A stretch of 60,524 nucleotides of DNA from S012-113 sp965368405. Lineage in GTDB: Bacteria; Bacteroidota; Bacteroidia; Cytophagales; Cyclobacteriaceae. The number at the start of each line of letters is the position of its first letter. The first letter of the stretch is position 1. The DNA is taken from assembly GCA_965368405.1 (NCBI GenBank), contig CBDUMS010000007.1:1-60524 (forward strand), in the 5' to 3' direction. The position numbers and the translations under genes are program-made. This document shows, piece after piece, positions 10,901 to 19,682 of this stretch. The notes under the pieces were generated by a model. The model saw only the letters and a list, made by a program, of their open reading frames with translations, made no database searches and was not told where the DNA came from.

Positions 10901-11176
10901 TATTGGCTCCCAATTAATACCACCATCTATCGATTTGAAAATGCCACCCGATGCAGCCCCAGCATAAACAACATTATTATTACCTGGCTCACCTACCACA
11001 GCTATAACCCGGTTTCCATCAGGACCGATATAGCGGTAGTTTAAGGTAGAGTATAGTTCTGGTGCAATAGAAGGTCCGGCTGCTTCTTTTGTAGACTTTT
11101 TCCGTCTTTGTGCATCTGAGTTTATACTTATGAGTAGTACAAGAAGAAAGCAGATGTAGAATTTTAGAAGTTTCAT
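7955..11176 (-). CDS. Secreted BNR/Asp-box beta-propeller protein (VPS10-like), paralogue
   Basis: 1073 aa. N-terminal signal peptide (cleavage after SDAQ), then a basic RRKKS stretch. Asp-box repeats include SIDGGINW, SEDGGKSW, TVDGGLTW, SKDGGENW, STNGGNSW, TTNGGQSW, TQDGGNNW, TTDFGKSW and SVDDGASW, interleaved with PSDNNVIWAGTGE-type strands. The architecture matches the downstream neighbour along its whole length, including the helical tail, so the two genes look like an old tandem duplication. Only 10 bp separates them, so they are probably co-transcribed. The function may be carbohydrate or protein binding at the envelope; no catalytic residues are claimed. Confidence 0.88.
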   Translation of the reverse strand: MKLLKFYICFLLVLLISINSDAQRRKKSTKEAAGPSIAPELYSTLNYRYIGPDGNRVIAVVGEPGNNNVVYAGAASGGIFKSIDGGINWEPIFDDQDVSSIGALAIAPSDNNVIWAGTGETFIRSNISIGNGIYKSEDGGKSWKNMGLTKTGRIGRIIIDPRDPNTVYAAALGHAYGPQQERGVYKTVDGGLTWKRVLFVDENTGASDIAMDANNPRILIAGMWQIELKTWVRKSGGPGSGLYISKDGGENWKKLSGKGLPGSPLGKIAVGIAPSDSDKMYALIETAQYDFAGILFRSTNGGNSWQLVSHDQEYTQRPHYYTRLAISPTDADEVYFMAHGVWKTQDGGKTATRLPGVGGDDHDMWIDPTNPDRILVGNDGGICISTTHGESWLRPELPTGQMYHVAVDDQVPYNVYGNRQDGPSTKGPSNSRMGRGISTALWHPVGGGESGYTLPDHKDPNIIWSSSYDGSLTRYDARTGHAREVRVWPDEPMGWGPAELKYRWNWTFPVHISPHDHNKVYVGSQHVHVTTNGGQSWQEISPDLTTNDKSKQVTSGGLTIDNIGVDFGSTLFSIAESPVQEGVIWAGSNDGQVQITQDGGNNWQNVSANIPGLPNWGTISNIEPSKYAAGTAYISVDAHQENNRNPYAYKTTDFGKSWTKITSGIPVSELSYVHVIKEDPKRKGMLYLGTENSIYFSVDDGASWMPLQANMPHAPVHWLEIQDRFSDLVIATYGRGFWIMDDITALRQLDNKVLSSDLHLFEQRPAYRFQYRSGPGQGNSLPSDGRNPRYGASINYYLKEAEDSIKIAIYDEDNNLISELDGATKKGINRVQWDLRHDRATEPKLRTLPLGMAQDGAAVPERLRENKQGWRQLVTWGYGGFEGPLVKPGNYTVKITNGSKELSTSLSVLKDPNTSGTEAEIAEQTELALKIRDDISAVATLVNQLEWIRKQIDDIKLMNDEIEAGMGSELDSFDSTCISVEGRLFQLTLTGTFADDLRGPTMLYSKLMNLARQVQEGDFKPTDQQVAVFNLHHEELATISKAFDADVIPAATSINQKLEAASLPLIVVPEMKD

Positions 11177-11325
11177 GGAAGGTATAGGTTATATGGTTCT
11201 AGCAATAATACTTAAGAAAGATAATTTACTTGGATTATCAAATGTTTATTATTTAAGTGGTCATCTCTTGAATCTTATGAGGACTACAAAGCAAGGAGCT
11301 ATGAAAAACTTCCTATATTTAAGCT

Positions 11326-11685
11326 ATGGCCTATGACGAACTTCTTGCAGATAGAGTGCGCGTAACGTTTAGTGAGTTTAAAATTCCTGCCACCGAGAAA
11401 AGAATGATGGGAGGATTGGTGTTTATGGTAGACGATAAAATGTGTATTGGTCTTGACAAGGATAAAAAGACAGGAGAAGATAGATTAATGGCAAGAATAG
11501 GAGAAGCTGTTTATGAGGCCGCGCTTAAAGAAAAAGGTTGTCGTAGAATGGATTTTACAGGTAAGCCAATGAAAGGATTTGTCTATATTTACTCCGACGG
11601 TATCGATACAGACGACGATCTTCGATACTGGATAGAAAAGGCTGTTATCTTTAACCCAGATGCAAAAAGGTCTTCTAAATACTAA
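11326..11685 (+). CDS. TfoX N-terminal domain family protein
   Basis: 119 aa cytoplasmic protein. It has the TfoX_N core: an N-terminal helix, then KRMMGGLVFMVDDKMCIGL, a DRLMARIG segment and a conserved GKPMKGFVYI strand. As with the protein at 1924-2247, the C-terminal domain of true TfoX/Sxy is absent, and sequence identity between the two looks low. It is divergent from the beta-propeller gene, with a 149-bp gap. Its stop overlaps the AddB-like gene by 4 bp in convergent orientation. Confidence 0.8.
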   Translation: MAYDELLADRVRVTFSEFKIPATEKRMMGGLVFMVDDKMCIGLDKDKKTGEDRLMARIGEAVYEAALKEKGCRRMDFTGKPMKGFVYIYSDGIDTDDDLRYWIEKAVIFNPDAKRSSKY

Positions 11686-14558
11686 CTGGATTTTTTGCAG
11701 ATTCTTCGAAATGAACAGTATGTGCACTCTTTGATGTCTTCTGTTTGAGTAAAAGGAATACTGGGATTTAAAATCTCATCAATCATTTTTGATAACCTGG
11801 CTTCAAAGTTATTGATAAGGTTTTCTTCTATAGGCGAGGCTGTTTGTCTCAAGTACGATACTCCTTCATTAACATTCTTAATGCCAATGATCCCACCATT
11901 TAGGCGCCTACTTGGGTGGGTTCTCTTTTGAATTAATGAATAGAATAATAACTGAAATCCCGATTTGTACTTCGGATTATTAAAATATGCATCAATATAT
12001 TCCTCATCGGCGATTAGCTTACCATATTTTTTTGCTGGCTTTAATTCAAAATGGCCTGTTTTATAATCAATTACTCGATAAATGTCATTCTCATCTATTT
12101 TGATTTTATCAAGTCGATCGATCTTGCCACCAATGGGAACAGCAATTTTTTCATTTATTGTAAGAAGGTAACTAAGCGGCAACTTTTTCGATTCCAGGTC
12201 GATAATTGTTAGTGGAGCTATGTCTGCATCATTAATTAGGCTGATACGAATTAAATTCTGAATAACTTGCTTCGTAAATACTACTTCACCCAGATCATTA
12301 TCATAATGATCAAATGCTACTGCAAGGCTTTTAGGTAGTTCATCTTTTACAAGTTTTAGAATAGCTTCCTTGGTTAGTAATTTGCCAATCCATGGCTTGT
12401 AAATCGATTCGATCACATCGTGATACAGGTTCCCAAATACGCGAGCATCGATTTTATCGAGTGGCTCATCAGGTTCTTTTATTTTAAGAATCCGTCTAAA
12501 GTAATACTTGAGTGAACAGGACACATAATCTAGAAGAACAGTCGGTGTAAGAGGGTTTTCGTGGTTAAAACTTGCAAAGTGAGCATCTATCTGAGCGAGA
12601 ACATCCTTGTTTTTTAGAATTGTTATTTCGGGTTCTCCATTAATAGCCGGTACCGGCGGCACCATAGTACGCTCCAGAAGATTAATATAAGGGTGATTCT
12701 TACCAAAATTGTGCAATAGTTGTAATATATACCGACTTCGTTCTCCTGCACCGGTTATAGAGAGCTTGGTACTATAGATTAGGGTAACATTGGTTGCTCT
12801 TTGTAGGAGCCTGAAAAAATGATAGGCGTAAAGACTATTATGTTCAAGAAAAGTCGGCATTTTGAAGGCCTTTCTAATACCAAATGGGATATAGGTGTTT
12901 CCACTCGATGATGCAGGCAGTAGGTCTTCATTTACTGAGGATACCACGATGTTATTAAAATCGAGAGATCGTGACTCAAGAAAGCCCATGACCTGCAATT
13001 CTGCAAGGGGTTCGCCAGAGAACGGCACAGTTAATTTTTTTACGGCATCTCGTACAATTCGCTCAACGCTCTTAATGTCCAGATTAAGGTTGATGTCTTC
13101 AATAAACTCTTTAAGATTCTCGAGAAATGTAACGAGCTTTTGAACCACTCCTGTATCTAAGGCTGAAGTTGCGTTGCTTTCGAGGCCATTAAAATATAAT
13201 TTTAGTAAAAGGCTGCCTGCTCCATCAAGCGTATTTTTTAAGGCAATTATTGGTTCAAGGGCAAGTTGAAGAAAAGGCAAAATGTTTGGGTCAGAATCAG
13301 AAAGGCGATTCCTGATTTGCTCAAACGCTAAATAAGTCGACTTACCATTACATAATGCCATGATTTTAGAATCAATAAATGGGCGAAGCAATGGCTGTTC
13401 AACTAAATTCCTGAAAGCATCTCTTTGTACAAACTGCTGTTTACCCTGAGATGAGGTGGTTATCGAAGCCTGGTATAGCAGATAGGATGATAGTAGATTC
13501 GAGTATGACGAGATTACAACGGGGTATCCCATTGTGATATTCACACTTTCGAAATTATCGGGAAGTGAATAGAGTAGGGGAGGTAGTAAGTTCTCATCAG
13601 CCAAAACAATTGCCGTATTTGCTCCTTGCCAATCCTTTTCATTTATTAACTGGGCGATTGCTTTAGCCTGTGAAGTTTTTTGCTCTACGCCAATTATTTC
13701 AATATTTTTTGCTTGGTTAAAACCATCGGTTATTACCCAATGTACACGGCTATTATTGCGATACCTCTTCTTATATCTGCGCTGAAATAATCCAGCCTCT
13801 TGCTTATCGTCATTGAGGTAATAGCGGTCAGCATCAAAATAAACTGTGGCCACATCACGCTCAATCAAACTATTAATAATTATTTCTTCAGACTTAGAGA
13901 TAGCATTAAAGCCCGCAAATACTACTTCTTCGTAGGGTAGCTTTATATTTTCATTTTTTAAGTCTTCCGCAAGCTGGCGATAACACATGCCATTGTAGGC
14001 CCAATGTAAGGCCATGAGCTCTGCCTTAAAGGCAAAATATACCTTACCAATAAACTCCCAAGTATTTTTAAACTCTTTGAATAAGTCACTTTTTTCAGAG
14101 GTTTCTATAACCTGCTGAAAGCTCTTAAGGGCAGCGATCGCATCTTCGTTGGGGCCAAGGATATTTTCAAGTTCTTCGAATTGATTTAGGTTCTTATAAA
14201 GCAAAGAAGCATCGACCATGTACCTGTCGAGCTCATCAAAGTCATTCAACAATGTTTGACCCCATTGTTGAAACACATCGAATTCCATCGTTGACCCTAA
14301 TTTCCTATAAATCTGATAAAGTTTAAAAAGCAATTGGATCGGGTCAACAACGGTAAGGGTAGGGCAACTCTCCTGAACAAATTCTTCGATGCTATAAACT
14401 TTCGGCGCCCAGGCTGTCTGGTGAATGTTTTTTTTATGAAGGAGATCAATGAAGTATAGACTTGCACGTCGCGAAGGAAACACAAAGCATTTGTCCTTTA
14501 GTGACATTGCACTAGAAAGATCGAGATCGTCAACGATATGATTTAGAAAGCTTATCAT
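11682..14558 (-). CDS. AddB-like PD-(D/E)XK nuclease subunit (helicase motifs degenerate)
   Basis: 958 aa partner of the UvrD-like helicase encoded immediately upstream (4-bp overlap). The C-terminal nuclease has a GGKIDRLD motif followed by VIDYKTG, the Asp and Lys of the PD-(D/E)XK active site. Four cysteines positioned like the AddB Fe-S cluster are present: one in DYVSCSLKYYF and three in ECTYCSFRRICKK at the C-terminus. The N-terminus (KCFVFPSRRASLYF) occupies the Walker A position but lacks GxGKT/S, so ATPase activity is not expected here. By family it takes part in double-strand-break end resection. It ends 4 bp inside the convergent TfoX-N gene. Confidence 0.85.
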   Translation of the reverse strand: MISFLNHIVDDLDLSSAMSLKDKCFVFPSRRASLYFIDLLHKKNIHQTAWAPKVYSIEEFVQESCPTLTVVDPIQLLFKLYQIYRKLGSTMEFDVFQQWGQTLLNDFDELDRYMVDASLLYKNLNQFEELENILGPNEDAIAALKSFQQVIETSEKSDLFKEFKNTWEFIGKVYFAFKAELMALHWAYNGMCYRQLAEDLKNENIKLPYEEVVFAGFNAISKSEEIIINSLIERDVATVYFDADRYYLNDDKQEAGLFQRRYKKRYRNNSRVHWVITDGFNQAKNIEIIGVEQKTSQAKAIAQLINEKDWQGANTAIVLADENLLPPLLYSLPDNFESVNITMGYPVVISSYSNLLSSYLLYQASITTSSQGKQQFVQRDAFRNLVEQPLLRPFIDSKIMALCNGKSTYLAFEQIRNRLSDSDPNILPFLQLALEPIIALKNTLDGAGSLLLKLYFNGLESNATSALDTGVVQKLVTFLENLKEFIEDINLNLDIKSVERIVRDAVKKLTVPFSGEPLAELQVMGFLESRSLDFNNIVVSSVNEDLLPASSSGNTYIPFGIRKAFKMPTFLEHNSLYAYHFFRLLQRATNVTLIYSTKLSITGAGERSRYILQLLHNFGKNHPYINLLERTMVPPVPAINGEPEITILKNKDVLAQIDAHFASFNHENPLTPTVLLDYVSCSLKYYFRRILKIKEPDEPLDKIDARVFGNLYHDVIESIYKPWIGKLLTKEAILKLVKDELPKSLAVAFDHYDNDLGEVVFTKQVIQNLIRISLINDADIAPLTIIDLESKKLPLSYLLTINEKIAVPIGGKIDRLDKIKIDENDIYRVIDYKTGHFELKPAKKYGKLIADEEYIDAYFNNPKYKSGFQLLFYSLIQKRTHPSRRLNGGIIGIKNVNEGVSYLRQTASPIEENLINNFEARLSKMIDEILNPSIPFTQTEDIKECTYCSFRRICKKSS

Positions 14559-17500
14559 TTGACCTCAATAAGATTTTGATCATCGATATAGAGAAGGTAC
14601 AGCTCTATCGGTGTATAACCCATATCTGCTAATACCTTGCCATAGGCCTTAACCTGATTGATATGTTGCTGGGATTTCTTCTCGCGTTTATAATCGACAA
14701 TAATGGCTGCATTATTCTTAACCATAACCCTGTCGGGAATCAGCACTTCTCGCTTGGCAAAAATTTGACGTTCGTTTATAACTTCATATTCATCAGAAAA
14801 CCACCCGGTAAGCTCAGGGATCTTCTTAAACATTGATGCTATCTTATTTCTGATCTCGGGGAGCTGATTTTTGTTAATAAGTCGCTCCGTGGTCAGTTGT
14901 TCAAGAACAGGGTCTAGATCTTCTAGCGATTTAATTAAGGAAAGAACCTTGTGTAAGATTATTCCCTCTCTTACTTTCTCCGACTTCTCTGAATGCACCG
15001 TTAAAAAGAGTTGACTCTTGTTTTGATCTACGACCAGACCTTCCGGTATAGCACTTGAAGGAGCATTTAGTAATTCTGCTCGTCCCACTTCTTTTTCTTC
15101 GTTCTCAGAAGGAGCGAGATCGCCGTAAGTGAACACTTTGGTGTTGTGGTCGTACATGGCTGAGAGTTCGAAATTTTGATCTTCCAGCACTCTTTTAATT
15201 AAGGTAGCTGAAGCCTTATCAGAAGCAGATTCAGGAGAGAAAATATGCAATCGCTCTTGTGGCCTGGTAAAGGCAACATAGAGTAAGTTCAGGGCTTCGA
15301 GGGCAGAATCAAAATAATGCTTGTAATAAGCGTCTTTAAACCCTGTATTCGACAAGTTTTCATTGAACCTTACTGGCAAACTCCCCCAGGTTTTCATCCC
15401 GTCCGGTAAAGGTTTAGCCCAAAATACATCAGACTTAGGCTTGATGTTGTCATCGGCGAAGGGGATAATAACAACTGGTTTTTCGAGTCCTTTCGCCTTA
15501 TGAATGGTAAGAACAAACACGGCATCATCGCTTTCTGGGGTGGTGATACTAAATTCGTCGCTTTGTGAATCTTCCTGTTCTGACCACCAGTCAAGGAAAT
15601 CGATGGGTGAGCTATTGCCTCGCAGTGCTTGATCGAGCGCCAGATCAAGAAGCTTCTGAACATAAATATCAATCTCTTTCTCCATCTTAAAATATAAGAT
15701 TAGCTCTTCCAGAAGCTCAAAGATGGACCTATGGTGGAGTTTTGATAGTTCTTGGACTTGAGGAGCTTTATCAGTGTACAGGGCAGTCCCAAGGTTAAAA
15801 ACTTCAGAAGCAAAGGCATTGTACTCGGCCAGTGCTAGTGCATTTCCCGGGTTAATGTAGTATCTGATGGCGCTAATGAGCAACTGTACTTTCGCAGAAC
15901 TGGTTATTCTAAGGGCTGTTTCGGAAAGAGCTGGAATTCCTTCTGCGAGCAAAGCACTAGCAATATCTTTCGACTCATCTTTTTTACGTGTTAATAAAAG
16001 GATATCCGAATAACGATAGCCGTCTTGTATTGCTTGCTCAATTGCTTTTTTTGTTTCTTCTTTTGCTTGGTCCTTCCATAAAGAATCATCAGTATTCGAG
16101 AAAAATTTTATTTCAACATAGCCATCATGTTTTTGAAAATGGTGCTGCGCTACATCAGCATATGCCAGCTTAAAATCTGATTGAAATTGTTCAATCTCCT
16201 GCATTTCTGGAACAAAGTCTGCCGCCATAGAAAAGAAGCTATTATTAAAACTGATGATATTTTTTGCGCTGCGATAATTGGTGTCTAGCTTAAGAATATT
16301 CTCAGAGGGCACCTTGATATCTTGTTCTACTTCTTTTAGAAGGAGACTCAGGTCGCCGCCACGCCAACCATAGATAGATTGTTTTACATCACCAACAATA
16401 ATCAGTTGGCCTCCATCGGCAAGTGCATTACTAAAAAATGGCAGTAAACTTTTCCATTGATAATAGGAGGTGTCCTGAAACTCATCGATTAGGATGTAGC
16501 GATATTTGGCGCCAATCTTTTCATAAATAAACGGTGTTTCCGCATCTTTAATAACCTTGTTTAATATGAAGGGCGAATCTGAAATAAAGATTAAGTTATT
16601 GGTGGACCTATATTCCTTTAAACTTCGAGCAAGAGCCGATAAAACCCCATACGAATGAATATAAGCTAAGACCGCCTTGGCTTCGATATATGCTTGTAGT
16701 TCCTCACCTTCATACATATTCACAATCTTAGCGTGGCATGAACCCATCCCTTCTTGAAATGCTGCGGTAATCTCATCGCTCTTTTCAGCACCTTTTTTAT
16801 ACCATAATTCTGGCGATAAGGCATTCATGAAGGTTTTACTGGGCGCCTTAGCAAAATCATTGGATTGAGATGCTAGTTTTACGAAGTTAGAATAAGGCAT
16901 GCCAGCCTTAAAATCATTTTGTTGCAATCTGTATTTCTGTGCGATCGCTAAAGCCGATTTTGCTTCCGCAATAACAACCGTTGTGAATGCTTCAACAACT
17001 TTTTTCTGGACTTTGATAAATTTGCTTAGTTCAGCTGTGTTTTCAGATAATGCCGATTCGATATCCATAAAGGATTCCTGAAAAAGCTTCCTCCCTAGAT
17101 CAAGTATATTCTTCCGAATGTTCCAACCTTTCTCATTCGTAATTTGGTCCAGTGCGAAGTCGCTCAGCCATTTCAACAAATCTTCATCGGCCTTCTTAAA
17201 AAGCAATTCAACTGATTCTGTTAGTGCCTTACGACTATCTACATCTAATTCGTACCCAAGATTAAGTTTAAGCTCTTTGGCAAGCTGACGAATAAGTTGC
17301 GTGAAAAAGTGATCGATTGTACTAACATTAAACCGAGAGTAATCATGGAGTAAAAGATTCAAGACCGTATTGGCACGAGGGGTAATTACATCTTTAATGC
17401 GTTCTACTCCCTCACGTTCAAAATCTAGCAAGATCTCACGGCGCATATCGCTTTCTTCACCTTGAGCAAGTTTGGTTAATTCTTGCACAATTCGCGTTTT

Positions 17501-17683
17501 CATCTCCTCTTTTGCCTTGTTGGTAAAGGTGATGGCCAATATTTCATGATACCGGGAAGTATCGCGTAATACTAGTTTAAGATATGCCTTGGTGAGTGTA
17601 AATGTTTTACCAGAACCAGCTGATGAACGGTAGATATATGCTTTACCCTCTTCGGGTTCAAAATCAAAGAATTGTTGACTCAA
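14555..17683 (-). CDS. UvrD/AddA-like ATP-dependent helicase-nuclease
   Basis: 1042 aa SF1A helicase with C-terminal nuclease, resembling AddA/RecB. Motifs in order: Walker A SSAGSGKT (20-27), motif Ia TFTNKAKEEM, Walker B/II LIDEFQDTS, III GDVKQSIYGWRGGD, IV LDTNYRS, V TIHKAKGLE and VI LLYVAFTRPQERL. The C-terminal half retains EGIILHKVL, VLIPDRVM and IVDYKRE, the His-Asp-Asp/Lys set of the RecB-family nuclease. With the AddB-like gene downstream (stop/start overlap), it should form a heterodimer that unwinds and trims DNA ends for RecA-dependent repair. I see no adjacent RecD-like gene. Confidence 0.9.
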   Translation of the reverse strand: MSQQFFDFEPEEGKAYIYRSSAGSGKTFTLTKAYLKLVLRDTSRYHEILAITFTNKAKEEMKTRIVQELTKLAQGEESDMRREILLDFEREGVERIKDVITPRANTVLNLLLHDYSRFNVSTIDHFFTQLIRQLAKELKLNLGYELDVDSRKALTESVELLFKKADEDLLKWLSDFALDQITNEKGWNIRKNILDLGRKLFQESFMDIESALSENTAELSKFIKVQKKVVEAFTTVVIAEAKSALAIAQKYRLQQNDFKAGMPYSNFVKLASQSNDFAKAPSKTFMNALSPELWYKKGAEKSDEITAAFQEGMGSCHAKIVNMYEGEELQAYIEAKAVLAYIHSYGVLSALARSLKEYRSTNNLIFISDSPFILNKVIKDAETPFIYEKIGAKYRYILIDEFQDTSYYQWKSLLPFFSNALADGGQLIIVGDVKQSIYGWRGGDLSLLLKEVEQDIKVPSENILKLDTNYRSAKNIISFNNSFFSMAADFVPEMQEIEQFQSDFKLAYADVAQHHFQKHDGYVEIKFFSNTDDSLWKDQAKEETKKAIEQAIQDGYRYSDILLLTRKKDESKDIASALLAEGIPALSETALRITSSAKVQLLISAIRYYINPGNALALAEYNAFASEVFNLGTALYTDKAPQVQELSKLHHRSIFELLEELILYFKMEKEIDIYVQKLLDLALDQALRGNSSPIDFLDWWSEQEDSQSDEFSITTPESDDAVFVLTIHKAKGLEKPVVIIPFADDNIKPKSDVFWAKPLPDGMKTWGSLPVRFNENLSNTGFKDAYYKHYFDSALEALNLLYVAFTRPQERLHIFSPESASDKASATLIKRVLEDQNFELSAMYDHNTKVFTYGDLAPSENEEKEVGRAELLNAPSSAIPEGLVVDQNKSQLFLTVHSEKSEKVREGIILHKVLSLIKSLEDLDPVLEQLTTERLINKNQLPEIRNKIASMFKKIPELTGWFSDEYEVINERQIFAKREVLIPDRVMVKNNAAIIVDYKREKKSQQHINQVKAYGKVLADMGYTPIELYLLYIDDQNLIEVK

Positions 17684-17748
17684 GAAAAAGATGTTAATGA
17701 AGAACTAATATAACATCAAAAGGAGACTAAAGATATACTAAACCTTAG

Positions 17749-18420
17749 TTATTTATTCAAGCCCCAGCCTAACCCTGCAGTAATACTCTGCATGTCCATG
17801 CGAACCTCGTATGTGCCATCCACATATTCAAATCTTCGGCCAAAATCATAGTCGAATTTGATCTCTAGAAATAGGCGATCTGATAAGGCCATTGCTGCAC
17901 CTACTCGAGCCTTAATGCCTACCTTTCGGGTACTGTTAACCTGTGCTGCACTGGTAAGTTCCTCAACTGCTTTTTCAAAACCTTTATTATCAGAGGTTGT
18001 AAAAAATATGCTTGGCCCAAACGTAAACCAGAAACTATCAGAAGACTTAACGCCAAGCATTAGGGGGATCTCCATGCGTGTGTAGGTTTGTAATCTACGG
18101 GCACTCGTCTGCTGCAACAAGGATGTTACATTTATTTCGCCACTCGTGTAATTAAAATTTAGTTCTGGGATAAAAAGCCAATGATCGTTTATTTTCATTA
18201 TTGCTTCGCCGGCGATGTAGAAAGCTCCACTATTGGTTGCTGGTGCTATTTGCCAAACATTATCTACATTCTCAGGGTCTACTATAAACACTTTGGGGTG
18301 AATAATCCATGAAGTGCCACCGCCAGCTTTTATCGTCCATAAAACCTGACTATAACTTGAGGTCACAGTAAATAACAGTGCTACTATCAAAAAGGATAAG
18401 TATTTCGTTAGTTTTTTCAT
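17749..18420 (-). CDS. Outer-membrane beta-barrel protein (PorT-like family)
   Basis: 223 aa. Signal peptide (residues 1-24, cleavage near SYSQ), then alternating amphipathic strands typical of an 8-10 strand outer-membrane barrel, for example FLEIKFDYDFGRRFEY and a terminal MQSITAGLGWGLNK ending in an aromatic-containing strand. It resembles the 'outer membrane beta-barrel/PorT' type widespread in Bacteroidota; the exact role is unknown. The start overlaps the stop of the upstream PagL-like gene by 4 bp, so the two are translationally coupled. Confidence 0.72.
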   Translation of the reverse strand: MKKLTKYLSFLIVALLFTVTSSYSQVLWTIKAGGGTSWIIHPKVFIVDPENVDNVWQIAPATNSGAFYIAGEAIMKINDHWLFIPELNFNYTSGEINVTSLLQQTSARRLQTYTRMEIPLMLGVKSSDSFWFTFGPSIFFTTSDNKGFEKAVEELTSAAQVNSTRKVGIKARVGAAMALSDRLFLEIKFDYDFGRRFEYVDGTYEVRMDMQSITAGLGWGLNK

Positions 18421-19613
18421 CCTCGCTTCTTAATAGGTTTCCTAAAACGATAGCCAATATTCCATTCGATGTATTCTGCCTGTCCGAAATTAACGGCTCT
18501 AATAGCAACACCAATAATAAAATCGCGCATATGATACTTCAAGGCTAAATGTTGGTAGAAGTCTGTCGGCATATTTTCATATTCTTTTCTAATTATTCTA
18601 TAGCCAGGTTGTGCGTAAATTGACACATTATTTAATACGAACTCATAGGAAACGAATACTCCAACTTGTAAATAATCGGCAAAATCATACTTTACGGGTT
18701 GTACGATGCCACCCGGTCCTCCTTGTATGTCGGCGTTATAAGCTCCCCAATAGATAAAATCTAGACCGCCTCCGAATTTTCCAGCCCAACCGTAATGGTA
18801 CTGTGCTCCAAGGGATATATTATAAACAGGATAACTTACACCAAGTCTGGAATTCACGCCGGTTTGCGCAGAATCAAAAAAGATCTGCCGGATACCGTTT
18901 CCCAGTGTAACGTAATACTCCATTGACTTATCCGTGTATTCGGGCTTCGGAACATCTGGAAATTCATTCTTCTCACCTCCATTAAAATTATAAGTAAGAC
19001 CAACGTGGGGGGTTAAGAGGTTCATACCTGAATTTGGCAATGAGCTTTGTCCATTTGAAAAATGGGCGAATTTGAACCCGACGCCAGCATTTACTCTATC
19101 GGAAACTCGATATTCTACTTCCGAGCCAAAAGCTATATATAAATTCCTATAAGAACCTAATACTAAATTCGCGGGATTCTCAACCGGGTTATTGGGCTCC
19201 CAGTTATAAGACATACCCAATCGAATTATATAATTGATAGAAAAGTTTTTCCAACGCTTATAGGGGGCATTTAAGAACATATAGAAGGCATTCGGATAGC
19301 CAAGCTCAGTGGTTTGTGGAAAACCATATGTTAACAGCCCAAATCCAAATGCCGGATATTTAAGAATGGGATCATAGACATTGCCTCCTCTGGCTCGCCA
19401 TCCGGCTTCGATATTTCCGCCACCTACCTGAGTTATTGGTGCTCCAGTAAGGTTTTTCCCCTTTAGAAAATCATCCGTGGGTAACACATAACCAAATTCT
19501 CCATCTACTCTGATAAAAAAGTTCGGAGATATTTTAACCTTCCCCTTATCTTGAGCACTTACGTCAAGCGCTAAACTCAGGGTTATGAAAAAGACAAAAA
19601 TAATTCGATTCAT
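18417..19613 (-). CDS. Acyloxyacyl hydrolase / PagL-like outer-membrane protein
   Basis: 398 aa with signal peptide (cleavage after VSAQ) and a beta-barrel pattern. Residues 180-200 resemble lipid A 3-O-deacylase PagL: with an offset of 58, His184, Ser186, Asn187 and Asn194 line up with PagL His126, Ser128, Asn129 and Asn136. The position equivalent to catalytic Glu140 is Asn198. The protein is about twice the usual PagL length, as is common for Bacteroidota 'acyloxyacyl hydrolase' entries. It may remodel lipid A acyl chains in the outer membrane, but the Glu-to-Asn change casts doubt on standard catalysis. Translationally coupled to the downstream barrel gene. Confidence 0.75.
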   Translation of the reverse strand: MNRIIFVFFITLSLALDVSAQDKGKVKISPNFFIRVDGEFGYVLPTDDFLKGKNLTGAPITQVGGGNIEAGWRARGGNVYDPILKYPAFGFGLLTYGFPQTTELGYPNAFYMFLNAPYKRWKNFSINYIIRLGMSYNWEPNNPVENPANLVLGSYRNLYIAFGSEVEYRVSDRVNAGVGFKFAHFSNGQSSLPNSGMNLLTPHVGLTYNFNGGEKNEFPDVPKPEYTDKSMEYYVTLGNGIRQIFFDSAQTGVNSRLGVSYPVYNISLGAQYHYGWAGKFGGGLDFIYWGAYNADIQGGPGGIVQPVKYDFADYLQVGVFVSYEFVLNNVSIYAQPGYRIIRKEYENMPTDFYQHLALKYHMRDFIIGVAIRAVNFGQAEYIEWNIGYRFRKPIKKRG

Positions 19614-19682
19614 TGCTGCGAGATAACAGTGTAAATCTACAAAATGACGAAATGTTTATCAACTGAAAAGGTAAACATGTGG

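Noticed and set aside
11326..17683. TfoX-N plus AddAB-like genes as a defence island
   Set aside because: The helicase/nuclease pair is a core recombination system in this phylum, the TfoX-N gene is convergent, and no other defence genes or mobility signs are present.
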